From Actinomadura nitritigenes (GTDB lineage: Bacteria > Actinomycetota > Actinomycetes > Streptosporangiales > Streptosporangiaceae), in contig NZ_JAGEOK010000001.1 in the NCBI RefSeq assembly GCF_017573545.1, positions 496,001-560,000 of the forward strand: 64,000 nt of DNA. The letters run 5' to 3'. The notes beneath the pieces were generated by a model that made no database searches, had not been told where the DNA came from, and saw only the letters and a program-made list of their open reading frames with translations. Position numbers and translations under genes: made by a program. This document shows, piece by piece, positions 34,053-43,693 of this stretch. Positions within the stretch are counted from its first letter, which is position 1. Every line of letters begins with the position of its first letter.

Positions 34053-35255
34053 GTGCCTCGCACCGCACGCGACGTCGTGTTCGTCGACGGCGTACGCACG
34101 CCGTTCGGCAAGGCCGGCCCCAAGGGCCTGTACGCGCAGACCCGCGCCGACGACCTGGTCGTCCGCGCGATCCGCGAGCTGATGCGCCGCAACCCGTCCC
34201 TCCCGCCGGAGCGGGTGGACGAGGTCGCGATCGCCGCCACCACCCAGACCGGCGACCAGGGCCTCACCATCGGCCGGTCCGCCGCCGTGCTCGCCGGGCT
34301 GCCGAAGAGCGTCCCCGGCTACGCGATCGACCGGATGTGCGCGGGCGCCATGACCGCCGTCACCACGACCGGCGCCGGCATCTCGTTCGGCTCCTACGAC
34401 GTCGCCATCGCGGGCGGCGTCGAGCACATGGGCCGGCACCCGATGGGCGAGGGCGTCGACCCGAACCCGCGGTTCCTCGCCGACCGGCTCGTCGACCCGT
34501 CGGCGCTGGTCATGGGCTCGACCGCGGAGAACCTGCACGACCGGTTCCCGCAGATCACCAAGGAGCGCGCGGACGCCTACGCCGTGCGCAGCCAGCAGAA
34601 GGTCGCCGCCGCCTACGCCGCCGGGAAGATCCAGCCGGACCTGGTCCCGACCGCGATCCGCTCCGCCGAGCAGGGGTGGGGGCTCGCGACCGAGGACGAG
34701 CCGCCGCGCCCCGGCACGACGATGGACGACCTCGCGAAGCTGAAGACCCCGTTCCGCGTGCACGGCAACGTCACCGCGGGGAACGCCGCCGGCCTCAACG
34801 ACGGCGCGACGGCGTGCCTGCTGGCCGCCGAGGACGTCGCCCGCGACCTCGGCCTCGCGCCGAGGATGCGGCTGGTCGACTTCTCGTTCGCCGGCGTCGA
34901 GCCGGAGGTGATGGGCGTCGGGCCCGTCCCCGCGACCGAGAAGCTGCTCGCCCGCAACTCCCTGACCATGGACGACATCGGCCTCATCGAGATCAACGAG
35001 GCGTTCGCCGTGCAGGTGCTGGCGTTCCTGGAGCACTTCAAGATCGCCGACGACGACGCGCGGGTGAACCCGTGGGGCGGCGCGATCGCGATCGGCCACC
35101 CGCTCGCCTCGTCCGGCGTGCGGCTGATGAACCAGCTGGCCCGGCTGTTCGAGCAGCGCACCGACGTGCGCTACGGGCTCACGACGATGTGCGTCGGCAT
35201 GGGCATGGGCGGGACCGTCCTCTGGGAGAACGTGAAGTGGGAGGGCGCGAAGTGA
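34053..35255 (+). CDS. fadA: Acetyl-CoA acyltransferase (3-ketoacyl-CoA thiolase)
   Basis: 400-residue thiolase of the degradative type. The acyl-accepting cysteine is Cys96 in YAIDRMCAGAM; GGAIAIGHPLASSG has the catalytic histidine and TTMCVGMGMGG the second active cysteine. Cleaves 3-ketoacyl-CoA to acetyl-CoA and a shortened acyl-CoA. GTG 34053 follows GGGAGG with 8 nt spacing; the frame upstream is open through the operator region but not coding. Its stop overlaps the fadB start by 4 bp (GTGA), so the two subunits are coupled. Confidence 0.94.
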   Translation: MPRTARDVVFVDGVRTPFGKAGPKGLYAQTRADDLVVRAIRELMRRNPSLPPERVDEVAIAATTQTGDQGLTIGRSAAVLAGLPKSVPGYAIDRMCAGAMTAVTTTGAGISFGSYDVAIAGGVEHMGRHPMGEGVDPNPRFLADRLVDPSALVMGSTAENLHDRFPQITKERADAYAVRSQQKVAAAYAAGKIQPDLVPTAIRSAEQGWGLATEDEPPRPGTTMDDLAKLKTPFRVHGNVTAGNAAGLNDGATACLLAAEDVARDLGLAPRMRLVDFSFAGVEPEVMGVGPVPATEKLLARNSLTMDDIGLIEINEAFAVQVLAFLEHFKIADDDARVNPWGGAIAIGHPLASSGVRLMNQLARLFEQRTDVRYGLTTMCVGMGMGGTVLWENVKWEGAK

Positions 35256-37351
35256 GCGACGCGGTGAGCAACCTCGGAGAGGTGTTCGGGGACGAGGTCG
35301 TCACGCACGCGTACGTCCGGGACGTGGCGCTCCCCCACGGCGCGGGCACGCTCGCGCTGATCACGCTCGACAACGGCCACGACCACACCAAGCCGAACAC
35401 CTTCGGCCCGAACGGGCTCGCCGAGCTGGACGCGGCCCTCGACCGCGTCGCCGGACGGGACGACATCGTCGCCGTCGGCGTGACCGGCAAGCCGTTCATC
35501 TTCGCGGTCGGCGCCGACCTCAAGGGCGTGCCGCTGATCAGCGACCACGCGGACGCGCGGGCCATCGGCAGGCTCGGCCACGACGTGTTCCGGCGGCTCG
35601 GCGAGCTCGGCGTCCCGTCGTTCGCGTACTACAACGGCGCGGCGATGGGCGGCGGCGTCGAGATCGGCCTGCACTGCACCTACCGGACGATCTCGTCGGG
35701 CGTCCCGGCGTTCGCGCTGCCGGAGGCGTTCCTCGGCCTGGTGCCCGGCTGGGGCGGCACGTACCTGCTGCCGAACCTGATCGGCGCGGAGAAGGCGCTG
35801 AAGGTCGTCATCGACAACCCGCTCGCGCAGAACCGGATGCTGAAGGGCCGGCAGGCCTACGAGCTGGGCATCGCGGACGCGATCTTCGACTCGGCCGACT
35901 TCCTGGAGGAGTCGCTCGCCTGGACGGCCCGCGTCCTCAACGGCGAGATCACCGTGACGCGGCCCGAGGTCGACAAGGGCAAGGCGTGGGACGACGCGAT
36001 CGCGATGGCCCGCTGGAACCTCGAAGGCAGGCTGCACGGCGCGGCGCCCTCGTTCACCCGCGCCCTCGACCTGGTCGCCGCCGCGAAGGACCGGAGCCGC
36101 GACGAGGGCTTCGCCGCCGAGGACGAGGCGCTCGCCGACCTCATCATGAGCGACGAGCTGCGCGCCGGGCTGTACGCCTTCGACCTCACCCAGAAGCGCG
36201 CGAAGCGCCCCGCCGGCGCGCCGGACACGTCCCTCGCCCGCAAGGTCACCAAGGTCGGCGTCGTCGGCGCGGGCCTGATGGCCTCGCAGCTCGCGCTGCT
36301 GTTCGCGCGCCGCCTGGAGGTCCCGGTCGTGCTGACCGACCTCGACCAGGACCGGCTGGACAAGGGCGTCGGCTACGCGCACGGCGAGATCGACAAGCTG
36401 CTCGGCAAGGGCCGCCTGTCGCCCGACAAGGCCAACCGGCTGAAGGCGCTGATCACCGGCTCGCTGACCAAGGACGCGTTCGCCGACGCCGACTTCGTCA
36501 TCGAGGCCGTGTTCGAGGAGATGTCGGTCAAGCAGAAGGTGTTCGCCGAGGTCGAGGAGCACGTCTCCGCCGACTGCGTGCTCGCCACCAACACCTCCTC
36601 CCTGTCGGTCACGGAGATGGCCGCGGGGCTGCGGCACCCCGAGCGGGTCGTCGGGTTCCACTTCTTCAACCCGGTCGCGGTGCTGCCGCTGCTGGAGATC
36701 GTCCGGGGCGAGCGGACCGGCGACGCGGCCCTCGCCACCGCGTTCGCGACCGGCAAGGCGCTGAAGAAGTCGTGCGTGCTGGTCAAGGACGCCCCGGCGT
36801 TCGTGGTCAACCGCGTCCTGCTGCGGCTGCTCGCCGAGATCGTCAAGACGGTCGACGAGGGCACCCCGATCGAGGTCGCCGAGCGCGCCGCCGCGCCGCT
36901 CGGCCTGCCGATGCCGCCGTTCGTGCTGATGGGGCTGGTCGGCCCGGCGATCGCGCTGCACGTCAACGAGACCCTGCACGGCGCGTTCCCGGACCGGTTC
37001 CCGCTGTCGGACAACCTGGCGAAGATGGTCGCGGCCGGCAAGCGGGGCGTCTACCTGCCGGACTTCTCCCTCGCCCCCGAGGTCGTGGCGATCTTCGGCG
37101 GCGGCACGAGCCCGTCCACCGAGGAGCAGGTCCTCGACCGGGCGCTCGCCGCGCTCGCCGACGAGATCCGGATCATGCTGGACGAGGGCGTCGTCGCGGC
37201 GCCCGAGGACATCGACCTGTGCATGATCCTCGGCGCGGGCTGGCCGTTCCACCTCGGCGGCATCACCCCGTACCTGGACCGGTCGGGCATCGCCGAGAGG
37301 ACGACCGGCCGCCGCTTCCTCGCCCCCGGCACGGCCTCGCTTCCCGCCTGA
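35252..37351 (+). CDS. fadB: Fatty acid oxidation complex alpha subunit (enoyl-CoA hydratase / 3-hydroxyacyl-CoA dehydrogenase)
   Basis: 699 residues. The N-terminal crotonase domain (about 30-260) has the oxyanion segments FIFAVGADLKGV and YYNGAAMGGGVEIGLHC and the acid region PEAFLGLVPGWGGT. The NAD-binding dehydrogenase begins VTKVGVVGAGLMASQLA (about 328) and contains VVGFHFFNPV with the catalytic histidine. A C-terminal dehydrogenase domain ends the protein. Works with FadA in beta-oxidation. The first glycine-rich motif reads GAGLMAS where GxGxMG is common, a small difference. A terminator follows at 37360. Confidence 0.94.
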   Translation: MSDAVSNLGEVFGDEVVTHAYVRDVALPHGAGTLALITLDNGHDHTKPNTFGPNGLAELDAALDRVAGRDDIVAVGVTGKPFIFAVGADLKGVPLISDHADARAIGRLGHDVFRRLGELGVPSFAYYNGAAMGGGVEIGLHCTYRTISSGVPAFALPEAFLGLVPGWGGTYLLPNLIGAEKALKVVIDNPLAQNRMLKGRQAYELGIADAIFDSADFLEESLAWTARVLNGEITVTRPEVDKGKAWDDAIAMARWNLEGRLHGAAPSFTRALDLVAAAKDRSRDEGFAAEDEALADLIMSDELRAGLYAFDLTQKRAKRPAGAPDTSLARKVTKVGVVGAGLMASQLALLFARRLEVPVVLTDLDQDRLDKGVGYAHGEIDKLLGKGRLSPDKANRLKALITGSLTKDAFADADFVIEAVFEEMSVKQKVFAEVEEHVSADCVLATNTSSLSVTEMAAGLRHPERVVGFHFFNPVAVLPLLEIVRGERTGDAALATAFATGKALKKSCVLVKDAPAFVVNRVLLRLLAEIVKTVDEGTPIEVAERAAAPLGLPMPPFVLMGLVGPAIALHVNETLHGAFPDRFPLSDNLAKMVAAGKRGVYLPDFSLAPEVVAIFGGGTSPSTEEQVLDRALAALADEIRIMLDEGVVAAPEDIDLCMILGAGWPFHLGGITPYLDRSGIAERTTGRRFLAPGTASLPA

Positions 37352-37359
37352 GACGACCG

Positions 37360-37388
37360 CCCACCGCCCGCGATCCGCGGGCGGTGGG
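37360..37388 (+). terminator. Terminator hairpin after fadB
   Basis: CCCACCGCCCGCG (37360-37372) pairs perfectly with CGCGGGCGGTGGG (37376-37388), leaving a 3-nt loop. It lies 9 bp after the fadB stop and 66 bp before the amino acid permease gene. Confidence 0.65.
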
Positions 37389-37453
37389 TGATCATAAGCG
37401 GCGCGCATCCGGGCATAGGGGTGTCACAACGACGTGACGCCGAGGAGCCGACG

Positions 37454-38938
37454 ATGAACCTGCTGCGCACCAAGTCGGTCGAACAGTCCATCAAGGACAC
37501 CGAGGAACCCGGGCACCGGCTGCGCCGCGACCTGTCCGCCCTCGACCTCGTCGTGTTCGGCATCGGCGTCATCGTCGGCACGGGCATCTTCGTCCTCACC
37601 GGGCAGGTCGCGAAGGAGAAGGCGGGCCCGGCGGTCGCGATCTCGTTCATCCTCGCCGCCGTCGTGTGCGCGCTGGCCGCGCTGTGCTACGCCGAGTTCG
37701 CCTCCACCGTCCCGGTCGCGGGCTCGGCCTACACGTTCTCCTACGCCACCCTCGGCGAGTTCCCGGCCTGGATCATCGGCTGGGACCTCATCCTGGAGCT
37801 GGCGCTCGGCGCGGCGGTGGTGTCGGTCGGATGGTCGGGGTACTTCGCGTCGCTGCTGGACAGCGCGGGCGTGCACCTGCCCGCCGCGATCACCAACCCG
37901 CCGGGCAGCAGCGGCGGCGTCGTCAACGTCCCGGCGATCGCGCTGGTGCTGGTGGTGACGGGGCTGCTCGTCCTCGGGGTGAAGATCTCCTCGCGGGTGA
38001 ACGCGGTCGTCGTCGTGGTGAAGGTGTCCGTCGTCCTGCTGGTCATCGTCGCCGGGCTCTTCTTCGTCAAGGGCGAGAACTACCACCCGTTCATCCCGCC
38101 CTCGGAGCCGAACCCGTCGGTGAAGGGCGCGGCGGCGCCGCTGATGCAGGTGATCTTCGGGATCACCCCGGTCAGCTACGGCTGGCTCGGCATCTTCGCC
38201 GCGATCGCCATCGTCTTCTTCGCCTACATCGGCTTCGACATCGTCGCCACCGCCGCCGAGGAGGCCCGCCGCCCGCAGCGCGACCTGCCGATCGGCCTGA
38301 TCGGCTCCCTCGTCATCACCGCGCTCCTCTACGCGGCGGTGTCGACGGTCGTCGCCGGGATGCAGAACTACAAGAAGCTCTCCGACGCCGCGCCGCTCGC
38401 GGACGCGTTCAAGGCCGTCGGGCACTCCGCGTTCGCCACGGTCATCGACGTCGGCGCCGTCATCGGCCTCATCGCCGTCGTGCTCATCCTGCTGCTCGGG
38501 CAGAGCCGGGTGTTCTTCGCGATGAGCCGGGACGGGCTGCTGCCGCCGTGGCTGTCGGCCATCCACCCGCGGTTCGGCACCCCGTGGCTGTCGACGGTCA
38601 TCATGGGCGGCGTCGTCGCCGTGCTGGCCGGGTTCATCCCGCTGGCCAAGCTCGCCGAGCTGGTCAACATCGGCACGCTGTTCGCGTTCCTGCTGGTGTC
38701 GGTCGGCGTGCTGATCCTGCGCCGCACCCGGCCCGACCTGCCGCGCGCCTTCCGCACCCCGCTCGTGCCGGTGATCCCGATCCTGTCGGTGCTGGGCTGC
38801 CTCTTCGTCATGATCAACCTGCCGCTGGAGACCTGGTACCGGTTCCTGGCCTGGATGGTGGTCGGCTCGATCATCTACTTCGGCTACGGCCGCCACCACA
38901 GCCGCGTCGGGATCGCCGCCGCGTCCGGCCGTTCCTGA
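37454..38938 (+). CDS. APC-superfamily amino acid permease (CAT/YfnA type)
   Basis: 494-residue membrane protein with about 12-13 helices. The first helix carries VVFGIGVIVGTGIFVLTG, the APC substrate-binding GxGxIxGTGIF motif, and a helix-6-like FFAYIGFDIVATAAEE segment follows, typical of cationic amino acid transporters. The terminal part has an extra pair of helices after RTRPDLPRAFRTP. Substrate probably a cationic or neutral amino acid. GAGGAG lies 8 nt before the ATG. Ends with an intrinsic terminator at 38968. Confidence 0.9.
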   Translation: MNLLRTKSVEQSIKDTEEPGHRLRRDLSALDLVVFGIGVIVGTGIFVLTGQVAKEKAGPAVAISFILAAVVCALAALCYAEFASTVPVAGSAYTFSYATLGEFPAWIIGWDLILELALGAAVVSVGWSGYFASLLDSAGVHLPAAITNPPGSSGGVVNVPAIALVLVVTGLLVLGVKISSRVNAVVVVVKVSVVLLVIVAGLFFVKGENYHPFIPPSEPNPSVKGAAAPLMQVIFGITPVSYGWLGIFAAIAIVFFAYIGFDIVATAAEEARRPQRDLPIGLIGSLVITALLYAAVSTVVAGMQNYKKLSDAAPLADAFKAVGHSAFATVIDVGAVIGLIAVVLILLLGQSRVFFAMSRDGLLPPWLSAIHPRFGTPWLSTVIMGGVVAVLAGFIPLAKLAELVNIGTLFAFLLVSVGVLILRRTRPDLPRAFRTPLVPVIPILSVLGCLFVMINLPLETWYRFLAWMVVGSIIYFGYGRHHSRVGIAAASGRS

Positions 38939-38967
38939 CGGCCGCGCCGCAGGCGCGTTAAAGGATC

Positions 38968-38994
38968 CCGTGACCGGAGTCACGGTGTTCTTTT
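38968..38994 (+). terminator. Intrinsic terminator after the amino acid permease gene
   Basis: CCGTGAC-CGGA-GTCACGG (38968-38985) is followed by TGTTCTTTT (38986-38994), a hairpin plus T-rich tail, one of the few classical terminators in the window. It lies 30 bp after the stop. The same palindrome could double as an operator for the reductase gene starting at 39021. Confidence 0.7.
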
Positions 38995-39020
38995 GGCGTG
39001 CGGGTCGGCACAATACGCGC

Positions 39021-40370
39021 ATGGCTTCCCCTGTGCTCGTCGCGGTGATCGGCTCCGGGCCCGCCGGCATCTACGCCGCCGAGGCCCTCGTGAAGCAGAC
39101 CGACGGGAACGTCCGGGTGGACGTGTTCGACCGGCTGCCGACCCCGTACGGCCTGGTCCGCTACGGCGTCGCGCCCGACCACACGTCGATCAAGTCGATC
39201 GCCAAGTACCTGCAGCGGGTGCTGGAGAACCCGGCCGTGCGGTTCTTCGGCTGCGTCGAGCTCGGCCGCGACCTCACCCGCGCCGACCTGCTCGACTGCT
39301 ACGACGCCGTCATCTACTGCACCGGCGCGATGGTCGACCGGCAGATGCGGATCCCCGGCGAGGAGCTGCCGGGCAGCATCGCCGCCACCGACTTCGTCAA
39401 CTGGTACTGCGGGCACCCCGACGCCGCCGACCACGCCTTCGACCTGTCGGTCGAGGAGGCCGCCGTCATCGGCGTCGGCAACGTCGCCGTCGACGTCGTG
39501 CGGATCCTGGCCAAGACGGCGGAGGAGCTGCGCGCCACCGACGTCCCCGAGCAGGTCATCGAGGCGCTGAGCCGGAGCCGGGTGAAGCGCGTCCACATGA
39601 TCGGCCGGCGCGGGCCCGCGCAGGCGAAGTTCACCACCAAGGAGGCCCGCGAGCTCGGCGAGCTGGACAACGCCAGCATCCACGTCAGCCCCGAGGACAT
39701 GGAGCTCGACCCCGTCAGCGCCGAGCTCGCCGAGAACGACCGGCACGTGCGCGGCAACGTCAAGGTGCTGAACGGCTGGACGGGCGAGCCCGCCCCCGGC
39801 CGCGCCCGCCACATCGACGTCCGGTTCTGGCGCGCGCCCGCCGAGATCCTCGGCACCGACCGCGTCGAGGGCCTGCGGCTGGAGCGGACGGCGCCGGACG
39901 AGTCGGGCCGCGTCGTCGGCACCGGCGAGTTCGAGACGCTGCCGGTCGGGCTGGTGCTGCGCTCGGTCGGGTACCAGAGCGTCCCGCTGGAGGGCGTCCC
40001 GTTCGACGAGCAGTCCTTCACCGTGCCGAACGACGGCGGCCGGATCCTCGGCGCGGACGGCTCCCCCGTCCCCCGCGAGTACGTCGCCGGGTGGATCAAG
40101 CGCGGGCCGTCCGGCGTCGTCGGCACCAACAAGTCCGACGCGGCCGAGACCGTCCGTCACCTCCTGGCGGACCTGGAGGGCACCGACACGGCGCCCAAGC
40201 GCACCATCGAGGAGCTGCTGGAGGCGCGGGGGCTGCCGGTCGTCAGCTACGCCGACTGGCTCAACCTCGACGCCGCCGAGATCGCCCTCGCCCGCAGCCT
40301 CGACCGCGGGGAACGCGTCAAGCTCGCCAGGTGGGAGGCGATGACGTCCGCCTGCCGCGACGCGGAGTAG
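39021..40370 (+). CDS. fprA: Ferredoxin-NADP+ reductase, adrenodoxin reductase type
   Basis: 449-residue FAD/NADPH protein of the FprA class, related to mitochondrial adrenodoxin reductase. FAD site VAVIGSGPAGIYAAEAL (near 7-23), then DRLPTPYGLVRYGVAPDH; the NADPH site is VIGVGNVAVDVVRIL, and IKRGPSGVVGTNK is the conserved C-terminal FAD segment. Reduces ferredoxins for cytochromes P450 and other iron-sulfur partners. No ferredoxin or P450 gene is nearby. ATG 39021 matches the conserved start; no Shine-Dalgarno is evident, so it may be leaderless. Confidence 0.94.
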   Translation: MASPVLVAVIGSGPAGIYAAEALVKQTDGNVRVDVFDRLPTPYGLVRYGVAPDHTSIKSIAKYLQRVLENPAVRFFGCVELGRDLTRADLLDCYDAVIYCTGAMVDRQMRIPGEELPGSIAATDFVNWYCGHPDAADHAFDLSVEEAAVIGVGNVAVDVVRILAKTAEELRATDVPEQVIEALSRSRVKRVHMIGRRGPAQAKFTTKEARELGELDNASIHVSPEDMELDPVSAELAENDRHVRGNVKVLNGWTGEPAPGRARHIDVRFWRAPAEILGTDRVEGLRLERTAPDESGRVVGTGEFETLPVGLVLRSVGYQSVPLEGVPFDEQSFTVPNDGGRILGADGSPVPREYVAGWIKRGPSGVVGTNKSDAAETVRHLLADLEGTDTAPKRTIEELLEARGLPVVSYADWLNLDAAEIALARSLDRGERVKLARWEAMTSACRDAE

Positions 40371-40392
40371 CCGCCCGGCGGGGCCCGCCTCC

Positions 40393-40420
40393 GCCCTGCG
40401 CCGCCGAGGCGGCGCAGGGC
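40393..40420 (+). terminator. Terminator hairpin after fprA
   Basis: GCCCTGCGCCGCC (40393-40405) is complementary to GGCGGCGCAGGGC (40408-40420); with realistic loop closure this is about a 12-bp stem. It lies 23 bp after the fprA stop. Confidence 0.6.
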
Positions 40421-40487
40421 CGGTGAGACGGAAGAACCCGCCGGGAAACTAGTGACGAAAGCGTGCACGGAGCGCTACCGTGCGCCT

Positions 40488-40853
40488 GTGACCGTCGGTC
40501 CAGAACTGTACGGGTTCCCCCCGCCCGAGACGGTGCCAGACCTCAGGTGGCTCGGACCCGACTACGTCTCCGTACTGGTGTACGACCTGACACAGGGGCT
40601 GCTGCGCCAGGACCCGCGCACGTCCGTGATGGGCGTGCGGTGCGAGGGCGAGCCCCGGCTCGCCCCGTCCGTCGACCCGGCCGGCGTCATCCGCGCGCAC
40701 GACGCGTGCTTCCCGCTCCAGGTCTACGTGCAGGACGGCACCGGACGGCCGTGGCGGCTGCGGGGCCGGTGGACCTACTCGGGCCGCGAGCTCGGCACCC
40801 GCGCCGCGTCCATCACCCACTTCTGGCAGCTGCTGTCCGCCGAGGGCATCTGA
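40488..40853 (+). CDS. Hypothetical protein
   Basis: 121 residues, not recognised. No signal peptide or membrane segment. It contains PDLRWLGPDYVSVLVYDLTQGLL and a Trp/Arg-rich end (WRLRGRWTYSGRELG). A small soluble fold with several beta strands is likely. GTG 40488 is preferred: TACCGT (40476-40481) and GTGACG (40452-40457) form a promoter with 18-nt spacing and would start transcription at or next to this codon, giving a leaderless message. GTG 40452 is an alternative start. It converges on dxs with 28 bp between stops. Confidence 0.6.
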   Translation: MTVGPELYGFPPPETVPDLRWLGPDYVSVLVYDLTQGLLRQDPRTSVMGVRCEGEPRLAPSVDPAGVIRAHDACFPLQVYVQDGTGRPWRLRGRWTYSGRELGTRAASITHFWQLLSAEGI

Positions 40854-40881
40854 CGCACCCCCGGCGGCGCTCCCGGAGGCG

Positions 40882-42792
40882 TCAGTCGGAGGTGGCGGGC
40901 TCGGGCGCGTCCGCCGCCGTGACGCGGGCGACGGCCTCGGTGATGTCGCGGGCCAGGTCCTGGGGGGTGAGGCCGCAGTCGGCGAGGATCAGGTCGCGCT
41001 TGGCGTGGTCCAGGAACTCCTGGGGGATGCCGAAGGTGCGGACCGGGGTGTCGACGCCCTCGTCGCGCAGCAGGCGGGCCACGGCGTCGCCGACGGCGCC
41101 CACCCGGCCGTTGTCCTCGACGACGGCGACCATGCTGTGCGCGGCGGCCGCGTCCGGCAGGGCCGGGTCGAGGGGCTTGACGAAGCGCGGGTCCACGACG
41201 GTGGCGCCGATGCCCTGATCGGCCAGGCGCCCGCCGACCTCGACCGCGGCCGTCGCCATCGCGCCGACGGCGACGATGAGCACGTCGGCGCCGTTGGCGC
41301 CCTGGTGGCGGGCCAGCACGTCCATCGAGCCGATGCGGTCGACGGCGTCCAGGTCGGCGGCCACGGCGCCCTTGGGGAAGCGCAGCGCGGTCGGCCCGTC
41401 GGAGACCGCCAGGCACTCGCGCAGCAGCTCGGCGACGCGGGCGCCGTCGCGCGGGACGGCGATCCGCATGCCCGGCACGAGCTGGAGCAGGGACAGGTCC
41501 CACATGCCGTTGTGGGACGGCCCGTCGTCGCCGGTGACGCCGGCCCGGTCCAGGACGAACGTGACCGCCTGCCCGTGCAGCGCGACGTCCATCAGCACCT
41601 GGTCGAACGCCCGGTTCAGGAACGTGGCGTAGACCGCGACGACCGGGTGCAGGCCGCCGAGGGCGAGCCCGGCGGCGGACGTCACCGCGTGCTGCTCGGC
41701 GATGCCGACGTCGTAGATCCGGTCCGGGTAGGCGGCGGCGAACTCGGCCAGCCCGACCGGGTGCAGCATCGCGGCGGTGATCCCCACCACGTCGCGGCGC
41801 TCCCGGCCGATCCTGACCATCTCCTCGCTGAACACGTTGGTCCAGATGCGGCCCTTCGGCTTCTGCACGCCGGTCTCGCGGTCGTACGGGCCCGGCGAGT
41901 GGAACTGCTCCTCCTCGTCGTTCTCCGCGGGCGAGTAGCCGTGGCCCTTGCGGGTGATGCAGTGCACGATCACCGGCCCGCCGAACGCGTGCGCCTTGCG
42001 CAGCGCGTGCTCGACGGCCTGCTCGTCGTGCCCGTCGATGGGGCCGATGTACTTGAGGCCGAGGTCCTCGAACATGGCCTGCGGCTGCAGGATGTCCTTG
42101 AGGCCCTTCTTGATCCCGTGCAGCGCCTCGTAGGCGACGTTCCCGACGACGGGCGCCCTGGGAACGGTCCTTTTGACGAGATCGAGGGCCTGCTCGTAGG
42201 TCGGGGTGACGCGCAGGGCGGCCAGGTGGCTCGCCAGCCCGCCGATCGTGGGCGAGTAGGAGCGGCCGTTGTCGTTGACGACGATGATGACCCGGCGGTC
42301 CTTGCCCTCGGCGATGTTGTTGAGGGCCTCCCAGCACATGCCGCCGGTGAGCGCGCCGTCGCCGACGACGGGCACGACCACCCGGTCGCTCTCGCCGCGC
42401 AGCTCGAACGCCTTGGCCAGCCCGTCGGCGTAGGACAGCGCGGTGGAGGCGTGCGAGTTCTCGATCACGTCGTGCTCGGACTCGGCCCGGCTGGGGTAGC
42501 CGGAGATGCCGCCGCGCCGCTTCAGCAGGGTGAAGTCGTGCCGGCCGGTGAGCAGCTTGTGCACGTAGGACTGGTGCCCCGTGTCCCAGAGGATCTTGTC
42601 CTTGGGCGAGTCGAACACCCGGTGCAGCGCGATGGTGAGCTCGACCACACCGAGGTTGGGGCCCAGGTGGCCGCCGGTCTTGGCGACCGCGTCGATCAGG
42701 AAGTCGCGGATCTCGTCCGCGAGGCTTGACAGGTGCGCGGCGTCCAGTCGTTTGAGGTCGTCGGGACCTTTGATCGACTCCAGCAGGCTCAC
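40882..42792 (-). CDS. dxs: 1-deoxy-D-xylulose-5-phosphate synthase
   Basis: 636-residue thiamine-diphosphate enzyme, first step of the MEP isoprenoid pathway: pyruvate plus glyceraldehyde 3-phosphate to DXP. The ThDP motif is [18 protein letters not shown], with [13 protein letters not shown] near the N-terminus. The transketolase pyrimidine domain begins around [10 protein letters not shown] and includes [20 protein letters not shown] 42792 is chosen because GGAGGAG lies 9 nt upstream; the in-frame TTG 42801 is too close to it. Divergent from idi. Confidence 0.96.
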   Translation of the reverse strand: MSLLESIKGPDDLKRLDAAHLSSLADEIRDFLIDAVAKTGGHLGPNLGVVELTIALHRVFDSPKDKILWDTGHQSYVHKLLTGRHDFTLLKRRGGISGYPSRAESEHDVIENSHASTALSYADGLAKAFELRGESDRVVVPVVGDGALTGGMCWEALNNIAEGKDRRVIIVVNDNGRSYSPTIGGLASHLAALRVTPTYEQALDLVKRTVPRAPVVGNVAYEALHGIKKGLKDILQPQAMFEDLGLKYIGPIDGHDEQAVEHALRKAHAFGGPVIVHCITRKGHGYSPAENDEEEQFHSPGPYDRETGVQKPKGRIWTNVFSEEMVRIGRERRDVVGITAAMLHPVGLAEFAAAYPDRIYDVGIAEQHAVTSAAGLALGGLHPVVAVYATFLNRAFDQVLMDVALHGQAVTFVLDRAGVTGDDGPSHNGMWDLSLLQLVPGMRIAVPRDGARVAELLRECLAVSDGPTALRFPKGAVAADLDAVDRIGSMDVLARHQGANGADVLIVAVGAMATAAVEVGGRLADQGIGATVVDPRFVKPLDPALPDAAAAHSMVAVVEDNGRVGAVGDAVARLLRDEGVDTPVRTFGIPQEFLDHAKRDLILADCGLTPQDLARDITEAVARVTAADAPEPATSD

Positions 42793-42940
42793 GCGTGTCA
42801 ACTCCTCCGTCGGGGACCGGTTCCCCTGGCTCGGGCCGTTCCGAGTTTAATCCCGGTTCGCCCGCGACGCGCCGGAGGGGACCTCCCCGCGGGGTGTGAA
42901 ACGACTGACCCCGGCGGGGCCGATGGGGTAGGAAAAGAGC

Positions 42941-43519
42941 ATGGCCGTCGAAGAGATCGTACTGCTCAACGCGGATGACGAGGCGGTCGGAACCGCCCCC
43001 AAGGCCGCGAGTCACCATAGAGACACGCCGTACCACCTGGCCTTTTCCTGCTATGTGGTGGACACGGAGGGTCGCGTGCTGATCACTCGCCGCGCCCTGT
43101 CGAAGCGGACGTTCCCGGGCGTTTGGACGGGCAGCTGCTGCGGCCACCCCGGTCCGGGCGAGGGGCTGCGCGACGCCGTGGTGCGGCGATTGCAGGACGA
43201 GCTGGGCATCTCCGGCGTGTCCCTGACATCCGTCCTCCCGGCGTTCCAGTACCGGGCGGTCGCCGAGGACGGCACCCTCGAGAACGAGCGCTGCCCGGTG
43301 GTGCGCGCCGACGTCCCGGCCGGCACGCCCGTCCGCCGCAACCCCGACGAGGTCGAGGACGCGGAGTGGTGGACGTGGCGGCAGTGCCTCGACCTCGCCG
43401 GCCGGCCGGAGTCCTCGCCGTGGTACCGGCTGCAGCTCGAAGAGCTGGCCCCGCTGGGCGAGCCGCGCGACTGGCCCGACGCCGGCACCGCGACGCTGCC
43501 GCCCGCCCTTCCCTGGTAG
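42941..43519 (+). CDS. idi: Isopentenyl-diphosphate delta-isomerase, type 1
   Basis: 192-residue Nudix-fold isomerase interconverting IPP and DMAPP. The catalytic cysteine is Cys67 in GSCCGHPGPGE; the glutamate pair is in TLENERCPV (Glu113, Glu115), and metal histidines are in SHHRDTPYHLAFS and CGHP. Cytoplasmic. Divergent from dxs across 148 bp, pairing the entry and isomerisation steps of isoprenoid supply. Followed by a very stable terminator hairpin. Confidence 0.95.
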   Translation: MAVEEIVLLNADDEAVGTAPKAASHHRDTPYHLAFSCYVVDTEGRVLITRRALSKRTFPGVWTGSCCGHPGPGEGLRDAVVRRLQDELGISGVSLTSVLPAFQYRAVAEDGTLENERCPVVRADVPAGTPVRRNPDEVEDAEWWTWRQCLDLAGRPESSPWYRLQLEELAPLGEPRDWPDAGTATLPPALPW

Positions 43520-43559
43520 CCGCCGGGAGGGGCGGGGCGACCCCGTCCGCAGGACCAAT

Positions 43560-43596
43560 CCGGGGGCCGGGCGCGCGCCGCGCGCCCGGCCCCCGG
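43560..43596 (+). terminator. Very stable terminator hairpin after idi
   Basis: CCGGGGGCCGGGCGCGCG (43560-43577) is complementary to CGCGCGCCCGGCCCCCGG (43579-43596). Allowing a normal loop, the stem is about 16 bp of pure G-C pairs. It lies 40 bp after the idi stop. Confidence 0.65.
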
Positions 43597-43606
43597 CCGG
43601 TAACCG

Positions 43607-43637
43607 AGTGATCACTTTTCCGTCCCCGGTGTTGACC
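43607..43637 (+). promoter_or_regulatory. Palindrome and possible -35 box upstream of the sugar ABC operon
   Basis: AGTGATCACT (43607-43616) is a perfect 10-bp palindrome and TTGACC (43632-43637) is a plausible -35 box, both within the 97 bp before the substrate-binding protein gene. No convincing -10 was found. Weak evidence of a regulated promoter. Confidence 0.3.
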
Positions 43638-43693
43638 CAGTCTCGTCCCGAACGGACGCTTGCTTACCCCGGGGGTTACCGAAGGGACGGACG

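Noticed and set aside
35171-37408. Long antisense frame opposite fadB
   Set aside because: Composition is the Arg/Val/Asp-rich pattern typical of antisense frames in GC-rich genes, with no recognisable domain.
37424-39070. Antisense frame opposite the amino acid permease gene
   Set aside because: Low-complexity His/Asp/Arg runs opposite a well-supported 12-helix transporter.
43560-43596. GC-rich palindrome after idi as a replication origin or recombination site
   Set aside because: No DnaA boxes or flanking repeats; location after a stop codon fits a terminator.
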